This document shows, piece after piece, positions 36,176 through 46,900 of a stretch of DNA of 64,000 bases; position 1 is the first letter of the stretch; each line of letters starts with the position of its first letter. The notes below the pieces were generated by a model, which ran no database searches, was not told the origin of the DNA, and was given only the letters and a program-made list of their open reading frames with translations. The stretch is from VBOC01 sp964512655 (GTDB lineage: Bacteria > Bacteroidota > Ignavibacteria > UBA10030 > SZUA-254), in the NCBI GenBank assembly GCA_964512655.1, contig CAZEJT010000001.1, positions 248,001-312,000 of the forward strand. The letters run 5' to 3'. The translations under genes and the position numbers were made by a program.

Positions 36176-38353
36176 GTGAGACGGGATCTTCTCTGCCGCG
36201 CCGGCCTCGCCTGCTGGCTCACGGCCGCCGTGACCGCGATGTCCATCGGTCAGACCGGCTGGCAGTGGTCTAATCCCCTTCCTCAGGGTAACGATCTCCT
36301 CGGCGTCTATTCGATCGACCAGTACAACGTTGTCGCCGTCGGGAGGATGGCAACGACCCTCCGGACGAGCGACGGCGGATCTAGCTGGCAGCAGATCAAT
36401 GTGACGACGAATACCGACGTCAACCTGAAATCGGTGTTCTTCGCCGGCTCATCGGTGGGCTGGGCGGTCGGGAACCTTGGAAGTATCTTTTATACGAGCG
36501 ACGGCGGTGGGGGCTGGCTCGCGAGGCATTCTCCCGTAGGAGGCCGGATGCTCAATGCGGTGACCGGCGCCGGAGGCAATCTGGGATTCTGCGCGGCAGA
36601 TTCCGGAACGATTCTCCGGACCACCGACGGAGGGATTAACTGGACGACCCTCGTAAGCCACACCACCCGAAATCTCAGAGCAGTCGCATTTCCCACCCGG
36701 ACCATAGGCTACGCCGTCGGGGACTTCTCAACACTCCTGAAGACCACGAACAGCGGCGCCAACTGGTATAGCGTCCCCGATTCCTCCCAGCTGATCCGAG
36801 ATTACCAGTCGGTTTTCTTTGTCAATTCCGATACCGGATGGGTCGTCGGCAGCGTAGGGCTCATCCTCGGGACGACAAACGGGGGGGCCTCGTGGCTCAG
36901 GGAGGCGGCGGCGACATCGACGACTCTTGTGCGGGTCGCGTTTACCACCCCGTCCGCAGGGTACGCGCTTGGCGGGCGCATTCTTCTTCAGACCACGAAC
37001 GCCGGGTTCTCGTGGTCGTCGACGGTGATCGACACCGTCAATACCCTCCGAGATCTGTCATTCGCCTCCCCGTCGGCCGGCTGGATCGTCGGAGACAACG
37101 GTGAGATCAGGAGAACGCTCGATTTCGGAACTTCGTGGCCGCGGTACCACGATAACGTGACGTACGATCTTTACTCCGCTTCGTTCAGGGACGAGAATCT
37201 CGGCTGGGCTGTCGGGGCACAGGGGACGATTATCCGCACCGCCAACGGCGGAGGTTCCTGGATGCATCTGACCGTCCCAACCCGGAACACTCTGCGGGCA
37301 TCCTTTTTCGTATCAGACCAGAAGGGGTGGGCGGCCGGAGACGGCGGGACTCTCCTTGAGACGACCGACGGGTTTGCGTGGACGCAGGTGCCGGTCGATT
37401 CCCCCGAGGGCCTGTTGACCGTCGACTTCCCTTCACCGCAAAACGGCTGGGTAGGGGGCCAGCGGGGCGAGCTCCTTCACACGACCGACGGCGGCGCCAC
37501 GTGGACTCAGAGCGCCATCGACACCTCATTAACGATCACCTCCGTCTTCTTTCTGAACGACACGACGGGATGGATCACCGCGCCGCGGGGAGTCGCCGCC
37601 GACACCACGCTCATCCTGAAAACCACCGACAGGGGAGCGACGTGGGTAAATCTCGCGAGGGATTCGAGAACCCTCTTTGCGATCCGCTTCGTCTCGCCCG
37701 ACACGGGCTGGGCGGTCGGGAAATTTCACCGGCTGATCCGGTCGACCGACGGGGGGGCCACGTGGCGGTCGGAGATCACGCCTTTCATCGGGTCGCAGCA
37801 CTTCCTTGACATCGAATTTCTCAACCGCAGCGTCGGATGGATCGTCGGAACCTCCGGCACGATTTTCCACACAACGGACGGGGGCGAGAACTGGGCCCTG
37901 CAGTCGACCACCGCAGGAAGGGCCCTGTATGCGGTCTCCTTTGTCGATCAGAACAACGGCTGGATCGTCGGCTCGAACGGCTGCATCCTCAGGACGATCG
38001 ACGGCGGCGGCGTCACCCCGGTTCCTCCGGTTTCGCCGCACAACTACGACGTCGAACATGTAGGTCAGAGCCTCCCGAACCCGTTCATACCGTCGAAGAC
38101 GCCGTTCACGCTGATACCGTTCAAGCTGGCCATCCCGTCGAGCGTCGTGATCAAGGTCTATGACGCCCTCGGCAGGCAGATCCGCAGTTTCGACGCCGGG
38201 ACCTTCGAGGCCGGGATCCACGATCAGTCGAACGGGGCGCCGGGCTGGGATGGAAAAGACGGCTCCGGCTCTCCAGTGCCCACCGGGATCTACTTCTACA
38301 GAGTCATCACAAAAGAGTACATCGAAACCCACAGGCTGATCCTGCTCAGGTGA
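36176..38353 (+). CDS. Second BNR/Ycf48-like propeller protein, degenerate sorting motif
   Basis: A 725-residue paralogue of the preceding protein, starting at GTG (36176) with GAAGGA upstream. It has a short signal peptide (to SIGQ) and then 14 repeats of the T(T/S)DGGxxW type over about 30-625. The C-terminal domain (about 630-725) keeps the sorting-domain layout (VIKVYDALGRQIRSF, GIYFYRVITKE) but the signature reads SLPNPFIPSKTPF instead of YPNPFNPTT, so recognition by the T9SS may be altered. The pair probably arose by tandem duplication. Confidence 0.88.
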   Translation: MRRDLLCRAGLACWLTAAVTAMSIGQTGWQWSNPLPQGNDLLGVYSIDQYNVVAVGRMATTLRTSDGGSSWQQINVTTNTDVNLKSVFFAGSSVGWAVGNLGSIFYTSDGGGGWLARHSPVGGRMLNAVTGAGGNLGFCAADSGTILRTTDGGINWTTLVSHTTRNLRAVAFPTRTIGYAVGDFSTLLKTTNSGANWYSVPDSSQLIRDYQSVFFVNSDTGWVVGSVGLILGTTNGGASWLREAAATSTTLVRVAFTTPSAGYALGGRILLQTTNAGFSWSSTVIDTVNTLRDLSFASPSAGWIVGDNGEIRRTLDFGTSWPRYHDNVTYDLYSASFRDENLGWAVGAQGTIIRTANGGGSWMHLTVPTRNTLRASFFVSDQKGWAAGDGGTLLETTDGFAWTQVPVDSPEGLLTVDFPSPQNGWVGGQRGELLHTTDGGATWTQSAIDTSLTITSVFFLNDTTGWITAPRGVAADTTLILKTTDRGATWVNLARDSRTLFAIRFVSPDTGWAVGKFHRLIRSTDGGATWRSEITPFIGSQHFLDIEFLNRSVGWIVGTSGTIFHTTDGGENWALQSTTAGRALYAVSFVDQNNGWIVGSNGCILRTIDGGGVTPVPPVSPHNYDVEHVGQSLPNPFIPSKTPFTLIPFKLAIPSSVVIKVYDALGRQIRSFDAGTFEAGIHDQSNGAPGWDGKDGSGSPVPTGIYFYRVITKEYIETHRLILLR

Positions 38354-38486
38354 TCGATGCGGACGAGGACGTATCTGTGCCCGCGCCCTGCTGCCGGACG
38401 GCTTCAACCAATCACTTTGACCAAATGACCTTAATGAGCCCCGCCTAAACAACTATTCGTTCACACTAAGAGAAGGAGGCACTCTT

Positions 38487-41400
38487 ATGAAAACCAACGG
38501 ATGGAAATCCGGCTTTCCATATCTGCTTGTAAGCGTACTCGCGGCTCTCTCCCCGGGCGGGCTCATGAACCGCGCTCAAGCGCAGATCGCAGCGCACCCC
38601 GTGATCAGCGAGGTGTACGGCGGCGGCGGGAATTCCGGCGCCTACTATAAGAACGATTTCGTGGAATTATACAATCCAACATCTTTCCCGGTGACGCTGG
38701 CCGGCTGGTCGATCCAATACCAGTCGGCAACCAACACCGGCTCTACATGGCAGCGGACGCTGCTCTCCGGAACGATACTTCCGCACAGGTATTATCTCGT
38801 GCAGGAAGGTCAGGGTTCGGGCGGCCTATCGGCGCTTCCCGCGCCCGACGCCGCCGGAACTATTCCCCTGGGATCCGCTGCGGGGAAGGTCGCTCTGTCG
38901 AACGACACCATTGCGATTACAGGGCCGGCCGGGGCCCACGTCGTCGATTTTCTCGGATACGGTAACGCGAATCAGTTCGAGGGCGCCTCAGCCGCGGGGT
39001 CCCTCTCGAATACCACGAGCGCCGAGCGAAAGGCGCAGGCCGCATCGACCGGGGCGTCGATGTCGAACGGCGGAAGCGACTCCCTTGCGGGGAACGGGTG
39101 GGATTCGGGAGACAACCATGCCGACTTCGTGACCGTTTCGACCCAGGGCCCGCAGAACTCTTCGTCGGCCCCCGAGATCCCCCCGTCGACAGGCGATCTC
39201 CCCCCGGTGATCTCAGCAATCGCTCGGACTCAATTTGTGGCCGAGGCCGGCGGAGCGGATACAATCACTGCCCATATCGCAGACCCCGACGGAATTGTTA
39301 CCTCCGCGAGGCTCTCGGTGAGAGTCGACGGAGGCGCGTTCGATTCCTCGATCGCCATGACTCCCGTAACGGGGTCTCTCTACCGGGGAGTGATTCCTCC
39401 CGGCAAGCATCCTACGGCCGGCTCACTTGTAGAATATTTTGTATCGGCGCTCGACGAGTCGCTCAAGTATGCTTCGACCCGCTCTTCGCCCGGCGGTTAT
39501 TTCGTCGGAAATGCAGCGGTCTCCGCCGTCAAATCGCATCCTCTCTCCGACGTCGAGCATTACGGCGTGCGTCTCGAAGGCACACTTGACGTCGCGGCAA
39601 ATACCTCTTCGAACGGCGAGGGATTCATCGAGGATTCAACCGGCGGCATCGGCTTCGGCGTTGCAGGAGGGCTCCCTCCGTTCGACGCGGGGAAGCGGGT
39701 CACGCTTGAGGGAACCATCGAATCGATAAACGGAGCGTACCGGATTGGGACCCCTGGTTTTTCATTTACGGACACTTCTTCCGGCATCTCGCCCTTGAAT
39801 CCGATTTCCCTGATGCTGCCTTTGACGGAGACGGCCGGGAATCTGAACGACGGGAGGCTGGTGAAAATCCCCGAGCTCTCTACCTCATCGACAGGCGCGT
39901 TCATCGCCGGGAAGAGCTATCTCTTCCGCAACGGCGCATTGGACACAATTACCGTGCGCGTTGAAAGTTATGCGGGACTCAATACGCTTCCGGGCACAGC
40001 CATACCCGGGTCTCCCGTCGATGCCGTGGGGATCCTTTCGTTCTCCGGCGGATTTCTCCGGCTCCTCCCGCGGAGCGCGTACGACATGGGGAATGCACCG
40101 GTTCGGACGTATGAAGCCGTGGCAACCGGCAACTGGAGCGATTCAAACACCTGGTCCGGGCGATCGGTACCCGGGGATACTTCGGACGTCACATTCAGCA
40201 CACCGGGAGTGACCGTCACGATTGACATCCCGGATGCCCGCTGTGGAAACCTGACCATGACAGGGAGCGGGACAACTCTTGGTCCGACGCTCCAGTTTGC
40301 CCCGACGGGAAGCCCTCAACTCATCGTCAACGGAAATTTGGCCATTTCGGGGGGTTCGGGAGGGGGTCAGGGGGGCCGGTCGAAGCTGACGTCGAACGGA
40401 AACGCCTCGGCGGTCCTGATTCTGCGGCATGGAATTGCTACCAGTTCAAGTAATTCTTCTGCAAATGGCAGTTCGGGCTTGAATATGAACGAAGGTTTTG
40501 TCAAATTACAAGGCGGATCGTCGGACACGCTCAGAAACGCCGCTGGTCTCCGTCTTGGAAACCTTCAGATCGGAGACGGCGCGTCATCCAAAACAATCGT
40601 ATGGAATTCATCCAAGAAAACAACCCTGGTGGTCAGGAGCGTCCTTGTTAAAAGTCACGCGTCATTGTTGATCGGCGACGCCGCGGACACGAACTCGGGC
40701 GACATCGGTAACGCGTCGTCCTCGGGCCTCCCGATGCTGACAGGGGGGATTACGGTCGAGCCCGACGCGCGGCTTGAGGTTCGTCCATCGATCGCCCCCG
40801 GCGCGCACGGCGAGATTAATCTTGATTCCGGCGGCATTACAAACGACGGGACGATTGAATTATTTTCCGGGACGGGCGGTGCGATATCCGGATCGTCGTA
40901 CGCTCTCCGGTTCGGTGGTCTCCCGGCCGGCTCTTCTTCTTCGAACCAGACTATCGGCGGGAGCCGAAGCTGCCTGCTGGCGGACGTATTGATTTCGGAG
41001 GGACACTCGGTCATGGTTTCCCGGAGCGCGCAGATCGGAGCGCCATATAGGATCCATCTGCGGGGCTCTCTGTCGGAGCTCCCGGGTGAGCCCCTCGTGG
41101 GGACGATCGAGTCTTCCCGCATGGTGGCCCACGGTGCGGGGGAGAATTTCGGAGGCATCGGATGCGTGATCACCGCATCGGGTGCGTCGCCCGAGTCGAC
41201 CACCGTCGTGCGCGTGACGGGTGTTTCTTCGGGTCCGTCCATCCTGAGGTATTTCGACATTGTGCCGGCAGTGAACAGGGACCTGAACGCCTCGCTCGAT
41301 CTGTCGTACGATAACTCCGAGCTCAACGGTCAGGACGCGCGAACTCTGCGGCTCTGGAGATCGGGCACGGAAGGCGCGACATGGCTTGCGCCGGCCGGAT

Positions 41401-41933
41401 CTTCCGCCGATACGCTCTCGCACACCGTCCATCTGGGCGGGATCGATTCATTCTCGCGCTGGACTCTTTCAGACGCATCGCATGTGCTGGAGAATGCTTC
41501 CCTGCAGCTTGCATATTCGTTGTCCAGGAACTGGAACCTCGTCTCCGTCCCTCTCAGGGTATCCGACCCAAGGAGGGCGGCGCTCTTCCCAGGTTCGGCC
41601 TTTCCGGCCTTTGGGTACGACGGGGCCTACGTCGTCTCGGACACACTCTCTCCGGGGTCCGGCTACTGGCTGAGACTCGCCGCTGCCGAAACCGACACGA
41701 TCGGCGGCGTGCCCGCATCGGTCGATTCCGTCCGGGTCAAGGACGGCTGGAACCTGATCGGCTCTCCGGCGTTTCCTGTCTCCGGCTCCGACGTCGTGCA
41801 GGATCCTCCGGGGATCGTCGTTTCAAAGTATTTCATGTACGATAACGGTTACTCCGCCGCGCCGATACTCGAGCCCATGAAAGGTTACTGGGTCAAGATT
41901 GCGGGCGGAGGAATATTGATTTTCCGGCCGTGA
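38487..41933 (+). CDS. Secreted lamin-tail/OB-fold protein without sorting domain
   Basis: A 1148-residue protein with AAGGAGG before the ATG and a signal peptide (to RAQAQ). Residues 35-235 are a lamin-tail domain (HPVISEVYGGGGNSG, DFVELYNPTSFPVTLAGW). About 348-545 resemble the OB-fold module found with extracellular nucleases (YhcR/DUF5689-like: GTIESINGAYRIG). From 545 on there is a beta-rich stretch opened by GNWSDSNTWSGRSVPGDTSD. The last 135 residues are two tandem WN/GYW units, and the protein ends right there (GYWVKIAGGGILIFRP). It has no T9SS sorting domain, unlike every sibling with this module. No catalytic nuclease or phosphatase domain is seen. A small GCCGTT/AACGGC hairpin lies at 41936-41949 after the stop. 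Confidence 0.86.
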   Translation: MKTNGWKSGFPYLLVSVLAALSPGGLMNRAQAQIAAHPVISEVYGGGGNSGAYYKNDFVELYNPTSFPVTLAGWSIQYQSATNTGSTWQRTLLSGTILPHRYYLVQEGQGSGGLSALPAPDAAGTIPLGSAAGKVALSNDTIAITGPAGAHVVDFLGYGNANQFEGASAAGSLSNTTSAERKAQAASTGASMSNGGSDSLAGNGWDSGDNHADFVTVSTQGPQNSSSAPEIPPSTGDLPPVISAIARTQFVAEAGGADTITAHIADPDGIVTSARLSVRVDGGAFDSSIAMTPVTGSLYRGVIPPGKHPTAGSLVEYFVSALDESLKYASTRSSPGGYFVGNAAVSAVKSHPLSDVEHYGVRLEGTLDVAANTSSNGEGFIEDSTGGIGFGVAGGLPPFDAGKRVTLEGTIESINGAYRIGTPGFSFTDTSSGISPLNPISLMLPLTETAGNLNDGRLVKIPELSTSSTGAFIAGKSYLFRNGALDTITVRVESYAGLNTLPGTAIPGSPVDAVGILSFSGGFLRLLPRSAYDMGNAPVRTYEAVATGNWSDSNTWSGRSVPGDTSDVTFSTPGVTVTIDIPDARCGNLTMTGSGTTLGPTLQFAPTGSPQLIVNGNLAISGGSGGGQGGRSKLTSNGNASAVLILRHGIATSSSNSSANGSSGLNMNEGFVKLQGGSSDTLRNAAGLRLGNLQIGDGASSKTIVWNSSKKTTLVVRSVLVKSHASLLIGDAADTNSGDIGNASSSGLPMLTGGITVEPDARLEVRPSIAPGAHGEINLDSGGITNDGTIELFSGTGGAISGSSYALRFGGLPAGSSSSNQTIGGSRSCLLADVLISEGHSVMVSRSAQIGAPYRIHLRGSLSELPGEPLVGTIESSRMVAHGAGENFGGIGCVITASGASPESTTVVRVTGVSSGPSILRYFDIVPAVNRDLNASLDLSYDNSELNGQDARTLRLWRSGTEGATWLAPAGSSADTLSHTVHLGGIDSFSRWTLSDASHVLENASLQLAYSLSRNWNLVSVPLRVSDPRRAALFPGSAFPAFGYDGAYVVSDTLSPGSGYWLRLAAAETDTIGGVPASVDSVRVKDGWNLIGSPAFPVSGSDVVQDPPGIVVSKYFMYDNGYSAAPILEPMKGYWVKIAGGGILIFRP

Positions 41934-42005
41934 CTGCCGTTTGAACGGCCATTAATCCACCACATCCACTCAACTCCACTTCATTTTAGAAAGCAGCGAT
42001 CACCT

Positions 42006-43565
42006 ATGCATTTCCGGACGATCTTTTCGTTTCTCGTCGGAGGCGTTCTTTTTCTCTTGCTACAGACGGCCGCGCTGGCAAACCACTGCCAGATCCACGG
42101 CCGCGTTCTTCGCGGCACCACAGCAGGGAGGGGGCTTGAAGGAATTGCCGTCTTCAAGACTCCCATTGAAAATCTCGGCATGGACACCGTCTTCACGGAT
42201 GCTACCGGCGCGTTTGAATTCACGCATCTTCCGGGGTTCCAAACGTACACGATCCGGGTGTCTCCCCCCGCAGAGTACCTCGACATCAATGCCATACAGG
42301 GAATAAACACCCAGTTGGGCGACTCAGGTCAGGTCAGCATCTCACAGAGGGTTGACGCATCGACCCTGACCGTCTGGGTCGCGGGGGGATGCATCAGCTC
42401 TGAGAATCTGTTCCTGATCTCCTCGCCGGAAGACACGGCAACCTACCGCTCCTTCACGCCGGAAGATCTTATTCCTTCGTTCGGGGCGAAGCTCCTCAAG
42501 CCCGTGAAGCGGGGGAAGGGGATGCCGAACGCGTCGAACCTCGTCTGGGAAACGGTTACCTTCGGAGGATTTGCTCCGGGCATGAGCCAGAGCGATGGGG
42601 CGGGGGGGCTGGTGGTGGGAATTCCCTCCATGGTCGAAGTGGCGCCCGATAAGTGGAAGCCCGATCCGGTGCTTGTCAAGCAGCGTGCGTGGGTTCGTCT
42701 GTCGAAGTGGAATTTCATGACCGGGTTGGGAAAGAACTTCACGGATGTTCAGACGACGCTCTTCGACCACACGGGCACGCACACGGGAATGCCCCACGGA
42801 TTGGATTCCCTGCTCAGCAGGGGAGTTCCCCGCAAACCCCTCCTCGGCGAGAAGAAAAAGCTCGTGCCGAAGCAGTACAATAACAGGCTCTTTGCGGACC
42901 TTGTCGCCCTGAAGGTTGGGATCGCCTCCAGCGAGCTTGAGCAGACGCCGTACGGGTTCGGAGACCTGATCTATCTCGATGACAATGCGCTGAGCGGCCT
43001 CTCCGTTCGGGACATCGCGCTCAAGGCCGACTCGGCGATGACCTTCTGGGCTTTGAAGACCTGGGACTATAACCTTCTCGACGAGGCAATTTCCAAGATC
43101 AACTCCTCGTTCCACGGCGGCTTCTCTCCCGCGGACACGATCTCATTCGTGGCAAGAGACAAGCTCGTCCTGACCGGCGCCGCGCCTCTGTACAAGAGCC
43201 CTCTGTATGCGGCTCTCGGCCCTGCGAAGAAACGGCCGACTCCCGCGGTGAGACCTAAGATCCCCGTGGGAGTGCCGGGCGATTTTTCGCTTGAGCAGAA
43301 CTATCCGAATCCGTTCAATCCGACGACCACGATCGGTTTCGAGCTCGCGAATGCAGCGGTTGTGACGCTCAAAGTCTACAATATCCTCGGGCAGGAAGTT
43401 GCGAGCCTGATAGACCGCGAGCGGATGGAGCAGGGCACGCAGGAAGCGTCGTTCGACGCCGGCCGGCTCTCGTCGGGAGTATATTTCTACCGGCTCTGGG
43501 CCGAAGATCCTGCGACGGGCGATGTGCAGTTCAGGTCGCTGAAGAAGATGGTGTTGATGAAGTAN
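42006..43565 (+). CDS. Secreted T9SS cargo with carboxypeptidase-regulatory-like domain
   Basis: A 519-residue protein. After a signal peptide (to AALAN) residues 28-125 form a CarboxypepD-regulatory-like beta-sandwich (CQIHGRVLRGTT, DATGAFEFTHLPG). Residues 146-420 are a copy of the unnamed module: TYRSFTPEDLIPSF, then DLVALKVGIASSELEQTPYG and the GDLIYLDD strand. About 425-519 are the T9SS sorting domain (QNYPNPFNPTTTIGF to KKMVLMK). The stop codon is cut by an assembly gap: TAN at 43563-43565, which the duplicated flank (43665-43720) shows to be TAG. Any longer frame running through the N stretch is artificial. Confidence 0.88.
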
Positions 43566-43664
43566 NNNNNNNNNNNNNNNNNNNNNNNNNNNNNNNNNNN
43601 NNNNNNNNNNNNNNNNNNNNNNNNNNNNNNNNNNNNNNNNNNNNNNNNNNNNNNNNNNNNNNNN
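43565..43664. other. Assembly gap (100 N), flanked by a 55-base duplication
   Basis: Exactly 100 N. The 55 bases before it (43510-43564) recur identically right after it (43665-43719). This is what two contigs that overlap by a 55-mer look like when a scaffolder leaves them unmerged. The true sequence probably lacks the gap and one copy. Confidence 0.9.
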
Positions 43665-43844
43665 CTGCGACGGGCGATGTGCAGTTCAGGTCGCTGAAGA
43701 AGATGGTGTTGATGAAGTAGTCGCGCCCATGAGGGTGCGGACTCCGGGAGCGTGGCGCTATATCGCAACACCTGTAGGACGTACACGGACCGGATGAGGG
43801 GTTTGCGCGGGCTAAAGAAGACGCGTTTTGTTCGAGTGCGCGGC

Positions 43845-43872
43845 TGGTGTCACGGTACGGACCGTGACACCA
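43845..43872. repeat. Third copy of the 28-bp palindrome
   Basis: The same inverted repeat as at 1942-1969 and 2024-2051 (arm TGGTGTCACGGT), with loop ACGG in place of ATGG. It lies in the 271-base gene-free stretch 43721-43991. Flanking similarity to the other copies is limited (CGGGCTAAAG before, GGCTGG after). Confidence 0.85.
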
Positions 43873-43991
43873 GTTTGCCCGTGGCTGGCCGGATGTATCG
43901 GCTGAACAGGTTCAGATTTTTGCCGCAAGGGGGTGATACAACAAGAATCAACCGCGGGGAGGCTTTGTACTGACTAGTTAAGAGAGGGTTC

Positions 43992-46900
43992 ATGAGTTAT
44001 TTGTTATTGAATGGGAGGTTCATATTCGCCATCCTTGTTTCCCTGATCCTCCTTGCCCCCGCTTCCCGCGGAGTCAAGGCCCAGCCGATCATCATCAACG
44101 AGGTGTACAACTCAAGCAGTACCGATGAGTGGGTTGAGCTGCTAGTCGTCCAGGACAACCTGGATATCCGGGGGTACGATCTCCGCGATTTTACCTCGGG
44201 AGGAAGCCCGAATTCACCCCTGACATTCACCAGCAATGCCCTTTGGAGCTCTCTGAAGAAAGGCACCATGATCGTGGTGGGGACGGCGACCACCACGTTT
44301 ACGGAGGATACCGATCCCTCTGATTATCTCCTGATGATCAAGGCGAACAACGCGACCTATTTTACGGCCACCGGTGTGTTCTTATTTGCCGGCTCGAGCG
44401 ATGCCATACAGATCCGGGACGCTTCCGCCATCAATGTGTTCGGTGTCTCATGGGGCGCCGCCAACGCGTCGTCCACCGGTTCGCCCCAGGTGCATTTCAC
44501 CGGCGCTTCCACATCCAATACCAGCATGGCTTTTCAGGGTAACGACGTGAGCCAGCTGACATCCACCGCAAACTGGATCCAGAATACAGCTGCGACGCAG
44601 GCCGCGGGGAATTCCACGACGAACACGGCATGGATCGCCTCGCTCAGGGCTCACGCCGACGGCTCGGGAACCGCCACAGTCTCTCCCGATACAACGAAAC
44701 ACGGCCTCGTGTATTCGATCGCGATTAACTACCACCGAGACACCTCCTTCACCGTCACCGACATGCGCATCAAGCTCCCCCCGAACTTTGCCTGGTCGCA
44801 CTCTACCGGGGACGTCAGCGCGACGAATATCACTGCGACGACCTCCGTCAGCGGAGACACCATCTATTTTCACGGGATCACGTTCAATGTGGACACAACC
44901 GTGATCACGATTCAGAACGTCACGGCGCCGGACAGCACCGCCTTTTGCCCGATCCCTGTAGAGACAAAAGCGGTCACGGATTATGCTCCCACGATCCCGA
45001 CGGATCGCATCGTAAACTTCGGCCTTCCGGTAACGGTGGGCCAGGTCAAGGGGAATGACGCCAATGGGGTCGCCCTGCGCGCCGGCAACCTCGTCACGAT
45101 CAGCGGCATCGTGACCGTTGCAAACCAGTTCGGAGGTCCCTCGTACATCCAGGACAACACGGGAGGGATCGCGATCTTCGGGCCGATCCTGACGGCTTCG
45201 GTGCAGACCGGAGACGAGATCATTGTCACGGGAAAGATCGACCCCTTCAACGGCCTCACAGAGCTGACCTCACCGACGCTCGATTCGATCGTCAGCCACA
45301 GCAATCCGGTCACACCTGTGGTCGTTACCGTTCCTCAAGTCAAAAACGACGGAGCGGGGGGACTCGAATCCTACGAAGGGCTCCTGGTACGGTTCAACGG
45401 GGTGCTGGTCAAAGATAACTCCGGCAACCCGATCGCGTCATGGGCGGTGAGCGGCTCGGGAACGAATTACCATCTGACAGACGGGACAGACACCGTCGAT
45501 GTCCGGGTCGACAATAGCGTCGACTTTGCCAATGCGCCGGCCCCGCAGAGTACGTTCGATCTCATCGGGGTCGTCAGCCAGTTCAAGTCGACCTCACCGT
45601 TCATCGGCGGCTACCAGGTCATGCCCCGGCAGGCGACCGATATCCTCGCGCTGGGCCCCGTCATCACGACGCTCCCGTACGAGTCGAACCTCACGAGTTC
45701 GTCGATGCGCATCAACTGGACGACGGCGAATCCCGGGACTTCCCGCCTGCGGTACGGCACGACGAAGGCGTATGAGTTCGGGACGATCGAACCCGACACC
45801 GTCCACCGCACCGTCCACGCGATCGACATCACGGGCCTTTCTCCCGCGTCGATTTATCACGTTCAGGCGTTTTCAACCGGATCGGACACGAGCACCTCGG
45901 GCGATCTTGTGGTCAGCACGTCGTCTCTGGGATCATCGGACGTCATCAACGTGTATTTCAATAAGAGCGTCGATACATCCGTAGCGTTCGGCGAAAAGGC
46001 GCTCGGGAATCAGGATCTCGTCTCCCTCATCGTCAACCGCATCGACCACGTCCATCACTCGATCGATCTCGCGCTCTACAGTCTGAGCGCCGTCAATCAG
46101 GGGGGCGTGATCGCAAGCCATTTGATCACAGCCCACAACAACGGGATCAGCGTCCGGGTCATCTGCGAGCACGACAACGTGGGCACCGGCGGGAGCTACT
46201 TCCCGACTCTTCAGGGAGCGGGGATCCCCTTGATCGATGACACGTACGACCCCGTCTGGAACGGCCAGGGGTTGATGCATAACAAATTCTTCGTCATCGA
46301 CGGCCGCGGCGGAGCCCCGGAGAGCGTCTGGGTGTGGGCGGGATCGTGGAATCCCACCTCCTCGGGAACGAACTCGGACCGTCAGAATTCCATCGAGATC
46401 CAGGACCAGGCGTTGGCGGGCGCGTATGAGGCCGAGTTCAATCTCATGTGGGGAAGCAACACTGACACCCCGAACCAGACCAACTCCCGGTTCGGCGGGC
46501 GGAAAACCGACATCGCTCCGCATAATTTCGTGATCGGGGGGATCCCGGTGAGCGTCTATTTCAGCCCGAGCGACCAGACCACCACGCATATCAAGGCCAC
46601 GATGGCCAAGGCGCAGCACTCAGTTGCAGGGTGCATTCTTACCTTCACCCGCAAGGACATCGCCGATACGATTATTGCCCGCAAGAACCTGGGCAAGAAA
46701 GCCCGCGTCGTGGTCGACAACAACACCGACACCGGGAACCAGTACGCGTATCTCCTGTCGAACGGGGTCGACATCCATCTCAAAGGCGGCTCAGGCCTGC
46801 TCCACCATAAGTACGCCGTGATTGACGGCGACGACATCACCGGAACCCAGTACCTCGAGACCGGATCGCACAACTGGTCGAACAGCGCAGAGACGTCGAA

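Noticed and set aside
41934..42005. Frameshifted sorting domain after the 38487 gene
   Set aside because: No reading frame in these 72 bases encodes a YPNPFNP-type segment; too short to hold the domain.
43565..43697. Extension of the 42006 gene through the N stretch
   Set aside because: The stop codon is TAG once the duplicated 55-base flank is used; the extension is an artefact.
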